Source: Phragmites australis
Lineage: Eukaryota > Streptophyta > Magnoliopsida > Poales > Poaceae
Direction of reading: 5' to 3'
NCBI RefSeq assembly: GCF_958298935.1
Contig: NC_084934.1
Coordinates: 3,226,501-3,290,500, forward strand
DNA length: 64,000 nucleotides
The notes under the pieces were generated by a model. That model was not told where the DNA came from and searched no databases. It was given only the letters and a program-made list of their open reading frames with translations. Positions within the stretch are counted from its first letter, which is position 1; each line of letters starts with the position of its first letter. This document shows, piece by piece, positions 57,534-64,000 of the stretch. A program made the translations under genes and the position numbers.

Positions 57534-60515
57534 TGTAACACCCTAAATTTCAATTTTTGCAATAGTTTAAAAATTTTCTAGAATTTTTAAATAGGAGTTG
57601 CCAATTTTGTTCAATAGAAGAAATTAATTTCTAAATTTAATTTTGCCTTAGGTCATATACAAGTTTGATGCATTCATTCCGTCGTAGTTGCAATAGGTTT
57701 TTATGAGTGAAAAATGTTTGCAAAAATTCACTAGAAGGCGCTCATTTGAACCTCTTTTCAAAATGGTTCAAAACATAAAAGAGAATAGCAATTTCAATTT
57801 TTCAAATGCTCCTTGGGCCAAAACCTCCTTCAACTCCGACCCAAATCTCTTTTCTCTCCCCCCCCCCCTTCTTCTCTTTCAGGGCTGCTCTCCTTCCTCT
57901 TCCACTTGGGCCCGGCCCGGCCATCTCTTCCCCTCCCCCTCCCATCTGTGCCTCAAGCCAGCCTGTCCCACGCCCGAGCCGGCCGCTGCCCGCACCTGAG
58001 CCACTCCCCCCCCCCCAACCCCCACGTGCTCTCTCTACACGTAGGCACTACTAGAGCCATGCGAGCTGCCACCTGAGCTGAGCCGCGCGCCCGGCTCTCC
58101 TTCTTCCTCCACTCTCTCTACCTGTACAGCCACAAATCCCGCCAGCCATTCAAATCCACTGCCCCCTCCGAGCCATTTTTCCTCTGAATCTGACCATGCT
58201 GCAATCTTCGCCCCTCCTTTATGCGCCACATGGAAACCGCCCCTTTCCCCTCCCCTCTTTCCTTCTCCTTTACTCCGAGTTATGGCAATTGCTCGCCGAT
58301 TTGGAAATCGTCGGTCGGTCCGCTTTCTCCCCCTCTCACGCCCATGTAAGCTGCCCATGGCCTTCTTGGCAATGTTCCGCACCCGAGCTACCCCCTCACA
58401 CTCCATTCTTTCACCAAAACACCACCGCCGCCGCTTCCTTCCTTATCTCAGGTGAAATGTTCCGCCCATTTTTCTTCGTTTTTGAGCCATCTCTGGCCGA
58501 TTTAACCTGCTCACCAGCTCTACAGGACCCTCAGGTGTTGAACCAGGGGCAAGTTGTCATCATTCGGCCACCAGAGACCCTCTTCTGACGCGTCACCAAC
58601 CGCCACCGCTGTCTACTCCATCGTCGGCGTCTACCACCCTTTCCCTATTGTCGAACACCCCTTGGTGATGATCCCCAAGCGCTCCTCTCCGAGATCCGCC
58701 GCTCGTCGGCGAGGTCAGGCCGCCAAAGTGCTGTTCTAGACGCTCTCCAGCTGCCCCGCCACCAAGTTCTTGCCCGTCGGCTTCCTCGGTCCATGGTGGA
58801 CCGGTGAACCAAAGCCCATCTTCTGTTCACAAGCCGTGGACCCAGTCCACCCCTCTTTTCACCTTTTTCTATTAAAAATAATTCATATTTCACTTTATGA
58901 CATCATAATGAAAAGTAAAAAGGATTTCCAATATAAAATTTATTCAGTTTATTCTCTGAAAATTAAGTAAAATTTACAGTTTAGCCCCTAGAACTTCAAA
59001 AGCTTATAACTTTTTGCTCGTGGCTCCGATTTGGGCAATTTTAACACTCAAATGTTCATAGCAACGTGTAGAATTTTTTATAGGGTTTTTTTTTACCTAG
59101 TTTTAGTACTGTGTGGTGTACTATTTTTAGTAGTTTCCTTTGTGTGCTTTTTTTCAGTTTGTCGTTTAATGTGAGCAGTTCAGGAATCTTCAAGATCAAG
59201 CTTTCGAGGACTTTAAGCAACCCTCCACTAAAGGCAAGTGTCCTTGAAATTTTTGAAACCTATTTTAGGATTCATGTGTAGCTATTTTATTCCTTCTGTG
59301 CATGCTTGTCTAATATAGAATCCTATGTTAGGGTTTACTAGCTTTGTATGATTATTCGTTGTCGCCGTTGTTCAACTATGGGTTAAAATGGGTAGTATAT
59401 GCTAGTGCAGTCATAGTTGGGGCAAATGTTAATCTTGACTAATGTCTATGCAACAAGAATCAGGTATGGTAACCTTGTAGCAATATGGTACAGGGATTCT
59501 ATCAGGATGGCTGGTTTGAGGCGGTGCTAAACAGCAGGTTTGTGTTTGTTCCTGTGTGGGGTCCCAAGGACTGGTTCTTGAACATGTAACCAAGTGAATC
59601 TGCACAACAACGAGGCCTATATAGGTACGGTCTGGCCAACTAATTAGCCACCCCTCTAACTCTGTGGGCATCGTTAGATGGTTGAGTGGCACAAGAGGGG
59701 GCTTCTGCAATAATTTAATCGTTTGTTAGTGGTGAAACCTTAGTGGATGCCTGCAAGTTGGTGGGAGGTTTGTAAAGGCCTTGTAGTGAGATCCTAACTC
59801 CACACCCCGGAAGTGTGAAGAACACGGGAATCATGACTCATGGGGAAAGCTATGCAAACTCTGCAGAGTATCAATCTGCTCGATCAGCCGTACTAACGGA
59901 CAAGAGCGGACTTGGACTTCTTCAGGATTAGGTGGGATTAGGGTTGGTATGGTTGGTTGGGTAGTCAGATAATGGAATTACCTGGTGAGTCTTGGTAGTT
60001 GGATTGAATCCGATGAGTTAAACCCTTTGTTATAGTGGTCTTCACACTTAGTAAATAGGGTGCCTGTTGTTGGAGTTATTAGGTTAAAGTTAGCTTGCTG
60101 CAGTTAACTGTGTCTAACCTTTCCTTGACTTAAGCCCAATAGCATATTTTTCCTACAGTTACGGAGTACATTTTTGTACTCGGACCTCTTGTCCCTTCTC
60201 TTACATTCTACCGCCATTCAGAAGTCGTCAATGAAGTTACAACCTTTGATGAAGACGACTTCGACCCAGAGCTATTGTTCAAGGCTGGAGTGCCCCCGGT
60301 TGACACCTGTGGATTATGGAAGCCCCACTGGCGTTGAAGATCTTTAGTTCCGCTGTGTTTTCTTTTAGAACCTCGAGTCCTTTTGTATTAAGTTAATTAT
60401 GTTATTGTAATAATGCACTGTGATGATACACTGATGATATAAATGTATGTATCAAACTTGATCCTGGCATACATGTGTTGTGTCCAGTTCTATTCCTTTA
60501 AAATTGGGTGTTACA
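57534..60515 (+). mobile_element. Solo gypsy LTR inserted in the RT catalytic motif, 2,982 bp
   Basis: It begins TGTAACACCCTAAATTTC at 57534 and ends GGGTGTTACA at 60515. GGCAT (57529-57533) and GACAT (60516-60520) are the 5-bp TSD with one change. No internal region is present, so this is a solo LTR formed by recombination. Its leader (57800-58850) is rich in C-tracts, two of them with nine or more C. The family resembles that of the host element but is diverged. Confidence 0.92.
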
Positions 60516-61224
60516 GACATCCTAGTTTTCTCCAACAATGAGGAGGAACATGCAGAACATCTGAAATTGGTTCTACAGAACCTTAGGGATAATCAGTTGT
60601 ATGCTAAGTTGAGCAAATATGAGTTTTTGTTGGACCAAGTTTCTTTCCTCGATCATATCATCTCTGTCGGAGGAATAGCAGTTGATCCAAGAAAGGTGGA
60701 AGACGTTTTGAATTGGAAGCCTCCCCAAAATGTTTCCGAGATCCGTAGTTTCATTGGATTACCAGGTTACTATCGTTGATTCATAAAAGTTTTCTCCAAG
60801 ATTGCAAAGCATATCATAGAGTTACTTGAGAAGGGTAAAACATTTAAATGGGCCCCTGCTTGTGAGGCAAGTTTTAAAGAGTTGAAAAAAACTAACATAT
60901 GCGCCAGTATTAGTCATGCCCAATACATAGAATCTATTCTCCATCTATTGTGACTTCTCTCGTCAAGGATTAGGATGTGTTCTTATGCAACAATATCATG
61001 TTGTAGCCTATGCATCAAGGCAATTGAGCAAGCATGAGGAACACTACCCTACACATGATTTTGAGTTAGCCACCGTGGTACATGCATTCAAGATATGGAG
61101 ACACTACTTGATTGGAAAAAGGTCTAAGATATATTCAAATCATAAGAGATTGAAGTAAATCTTTACTCAGCCAGATATCAACCTCATACAGTGAAGTTGA
61201 TTAGAGCTTATCAAGGATTATGAT
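60516..61224 (+). pseudogene. Del/Tekay second half of reverse transcriptase and RNase H
   Basis: Directly after the TSD the frame reads [55 protein letters not shown] and [12 protein letters not shown] (to 60777). RNase H traces follow in shifting frames: [35 protein letters not shown] (about 61010-61070) and the LIRAYQGL stretch. Stops are common after 60778. Confidence 0.88.
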
Positions 61225-62378
61225 TTGGGAATTAATTATCATCCCGTAAAGACGAATGTAGTTGCCAATGCTTTGATCAAAAAGACTTATCTCAGAATAA
61301 TGACTGTGCAAGATAGACGACCCGAGTTATACAAAGAGTTTGACAGACTCAATATCAGATTGCTAAACAATGCAAAAGTTGTGGTAATGGAAGTTGATTT
61401 GACTTTGGAACAAGAAATTTACAAAGGAAAACTCGAGGATGAGAAGATTTTGGAAATCAAACAGTGTATTAAGGAGGGAAAAGCCCAAGGTTTTACCAAG
61501 GATGAGAATGGAGGCGGTATGGTTTGAGTAGCGTATATGGGTCCTAGATAACAAATCTATTAAGGAAACTATACTTTGGGAAGCTCATGAGTTAGTGTAC
61601 TCTATTCATCCCAGTAGCACCAAGATGTATTAGGATATAAAGGATCGATATTGGTGGTATGGTATGAAGAGAAAGATTGCAGAGTATGTAGCAATATGTG
61701 ATATATATCAGAGAGTCAAAGCTGAACATCAGAGACCTGCTAGATTGCTTTAACCTTTGAAGATACCAGATTGGAAATGGGAAGAAATTGGTATAGGTTT
61801 TATCATTGGCTTGACCCAAACACAATCGGGACATGATTCTATTTGCGTTATCATGGATCGATTGACGAAAGTTGCTCAATTAATTCCCATCAAGACCACA
61901 TGGTAGGACCTAAACTTGCTGAGCCAGAATTGTATGTTTGCATGGAGTATCCAAGAGAATAGTGTCTGATAGAGGAAGCCAATTCACCTCAAGGTTTTGG
62001 CAAAAGCTATATGAGTCATTGGACATACGATTAAACTTTAGTTTAGCCTTTCATCCGTAGACCGATAGTCAGACCGAGAGGGTAAATCAAATTCTAGAAG
62101 ATATGTTGAGAGCTTGTGCCTTGAAAAACAAGACTAGTTGGGATAAAAATCTTCCCTATGCAGAGTTCTTCTACAATAATAGTTATCAGACTAGTTTGAA
62201 AATGTCGTCGTTTGAAGCTTTGCATGGAAGGAAATGTAGAACACCTTTGAACTGGAATGAGACTGGCAAATGTCAAGTGTTTGGCCCGGAAATTCTGAGA
62301 GAAGTAAAAAAGGCAAGTACAGCAGATCAGGGAAAACTTGAGAACAGCTCAATCACGATAGATTGGGATATGAATTGA
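61225..62378 (+). pseudogene. Del/Tekay integrase, C-terminus missing
   Basis: The linker is open at 61225-61527. IN text appears in frames around 61580-62378: ILWEAHELVYSIHPS, the zinc-binding CDIYQRVKAEHQRPA, HDSICVIMDRLTKVAQLIPI, SDRGSQFTSRFW, SLAFHPTDSQTERVNQ-like text, and DMLRACALKNKTSWDKNLPY with AEFFYNNSYQTSLKM and LHGRKCRTPLNW. The frame ends near 62378 before the GPY/F and chromodomain part. Stops and shifts inactivate it. Confidence 0.87.
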
Positions 62379-62399
62379 AGCATCGGTGCACAAATTCCC

Positions 62400-64000
62400 A
62401 TCTTTTACAAGTCAGCCCCTACAATCTTGTAGTTTCTGGTTCTTTGCACCATGTGCTTCGCCTCCACCTGATCTTCAAGCTCTTATTGACCCCGAAGGTA
62501 GGCCATTATAGATGAGCACCAATCTTCACTCTCAATGATAGTGACACTAAGTGCCATCTACTAAGGGGCTTCGATAGCTGGTATCTTCAAAATCTGTTGA
62601 AAAACATCCAGAGGGAATGAAAGATTTTGTGACGCGGCCTTGGCACGTCATCAGCCTTCGAACCATCATTTCTTGATGTACTCTTAATAGTGAACCCCAA
62701 GAAATGTTTTCCCATGCTTCGCAAAGCTGCCATATACTTAGCCAGTTCTGGCTCCTTCACCTGAATGTTTTGTCAATTTTGCTTGCTACCCCTCTAGAGA
62801 TTGTCTTGACCTATGAAGACTAAGGAGAACAGCTTCATACTCTACAACATTGTTTGTCGACCCAAAATCAAGTCTAACCATGCATCACAGCTTCATGCCT
62901 GATGGCAAAGATATAACTGCTGCTGCGCTGGCACCCGAAGCCCCCTAAGCTCCATCGCAATATATGATCCACATTGGGTCTAATGGTATTTCTTTCAGGC
63001 ATTCAGTCTGTGGTGTCCAATCTTCCAGAAACTTCGCTAAGGCTTGTGATTTTTTCCATTGAAGCCTAGCAATGGAGATTCAGCCTATTGTAAGATACTT
63101 CACTGCAGTCCCATCCTATTGAAGGCATCAACGAAGATGATACCTGCTGAGCTTCCATCATCTATCAGGATCCTATGGACTGCGCTTCCTAAAATGTTAG
63201 CAGCAATGACGAAGGCATCTGTGTGAGGGTAATCTAAGACCCTCACATCCTCTTGCAAGAATTTGATAGGGACATAGGGCCACTTTGAGTTGATGTAGGG
63301 AGGGTTTACACCGATATGGTTAACCCTTCATACATATCCTTTTTGCTACCTCTTGGACTCTGTTCCCTTACTAGAGCCACCAGTGATTGCTAAAACCACA
63401 TTCAACCCATGGGTTACTGAGTTCGTCGATCTACTGGTTTTTGGGGGAGCTTTGATTGTAGGCTTGGGCAGAAGGTGCTAGAACATATGGCTACATCGAA
63501 GCCACTAGTCGCCATTGAGAGATTAATGTTGAAGGGTTCAGCACGTGGGCCTGACCCTTGGTCTACTGAAACATCCATGTGCTACCCGACTTGTATTGTG
63601 CGATGTGATGCACTACCCTAGCAATATCGAAGGGTTGCTTCCCTAGGCTTTCCTTCATGGCAACAACATGCGAACATTGCTTAGTTGTATGACCAGCACC
63701 TTTGCTATGTAACTCACAATACAACGTGCTATCGTCACTGGGTGCCCATCCACCTCAACTTCCTCGACCTCCACCGCCTCTACCACTTCGGCCACCCCCC
63801 CCCCCCCCCCCCACTCACTTTGGGCTTTGATGACCTCCTGGAAGACCCCATCAAACCTAGATTCTATCTAATTAACTTCTTTTTGCTTCGAGTTGTATCC
63901 AAAGGCCTCATTTTTCTTCAAGAGATTTGACCTATCTTTCGGCTAGCCAATGTTTGTTTCCTTGTTTAAGGGATAGGGCTTTGATGTTTTTTACGCTGCC
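62400..64000 (-). pseudogene. Ty3/gypsy Tat-lineage relic with protease joined to RNase H
   Basis: Minus-strand text from the right: a gag region with a zinc-knuckle-like YCELHSKGAGHTTKQCSH (about 63720-63665), then protease [19 protein letters not shown] (about 63165-63110) followed by SPLLGFNGKN (about 63065). Text characteristic of the RT-RNase H junction, KSQALAKFLEDWTP (about 63045-63005), follows immediately in another frame. The RNase H start reads MWIIYCDGA and MVRLDFGSTNNVVEYEAVLL (62980-62830). The whole reverse transcriptase is absent. Frames are broken throughout. An 18-base C run lies at 63795-63812. Confidence 0.8.

Larger units (their letters stand above)
51308..62378 (+). mobile_element. 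Ty3/gypsy element, Del/Tekay chromovirus type, split by a solo LTR
   Basis: 5' LTR 51308-54162, primer site, an extra ORF, gag, protease and RT up to 57533, then a 2,982-bp solo LTR (57534-60515), then the rest of RT, RNase H and most of integrase to 62378. The integrase C-terminus, chromodomain region and 3' LTR are missing, replaced by a minus-strand Tat relic. Wording of the RT ([39 protein letters not shown]) is that of Del/Tekay elements. Confidence 0.85.

Noticed and set aside
57806..58588. Pro/Ser-rich open frames inside the solo LTR
   Set aside because: They lie in the pyrimidine-rich leader of the LTR and overlap in several frames.

Overview
The window is plant nuclear DNA, almost certainly from a grass and probably a panicoid. 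The evidence is dense nested LTR retrotransposons, CACTA elements with long subterminal repeat arrays, MULE and plant-mobile-domain genes, and Del/Tekay and Tat type Ty3/gypsy relics. I found no intact host gene. Nearly every coding stretch is a transposon gene broken by stops and frameshifts. Assignments rest on reading the sequence by eye, with no database search.

Layout. (1) 1-9387: a decayed autonomous CACTA element with a TNP2 transposase, then a second gene with a C48/Ulp1 protease-like domain, ending in a CACTA terminus at 9387. (2) 9388-17020: low-information DNA holding a hAT element with a perfect 8-bp target site duplication (TSD), a 268-bp MITE with TAA TSD, and a CACTA (TSD AAT) that contains a second CACTA carrying a captured histone H2A gene segment. 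(3) 17025-21960: a Mutator-like unit with a mudrA-type transposase followed by a plant-mobile-domain gene and 70-bp tandem repeats. (4) 22580-25937: a gypsy LTR fragment, then a duplicated copia integrase piece joined to a CACTA. (5) 25938-41736: the main structural result. One old minus-strand Ty1/copia element (copia-2) can be followed from its 5' LTR at 41736 to its 3' LTR near 26672. It has been opened by a CACTA, a 5.2-kb second copia (copia-1), a solo LTR that itself contains a CACTA, another CACTA, a truncated CACTA with a TNP2 exon, and a hAT in its 3' LTR. TSDs support most of these steps. (6) 42251-51307: three Ty3/gypsy or LTR relics and a truncated CACTA. (7) 51308-62378: a Del/Tekay-like gypsy whose reverse transcriptase is split at the catalytic motif by a solo LTR. 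(8) 62400-64000: a Tat gypsy relic on the minus strand in which protease is joined to RNase H and the RT is missing.

Nothing here works together as a pathway; the window records successive transposon insertion and decay. The most useful observations are the datable nesting order, the captured H2A segment, a possible unequal exchange between two CACTA copies, tRNA-like modules recurring in CACTA-related DNA, and stop codons in copia-1 that are mostly CAG-to-TAG type, as expected from deamination of methylated cytosine.
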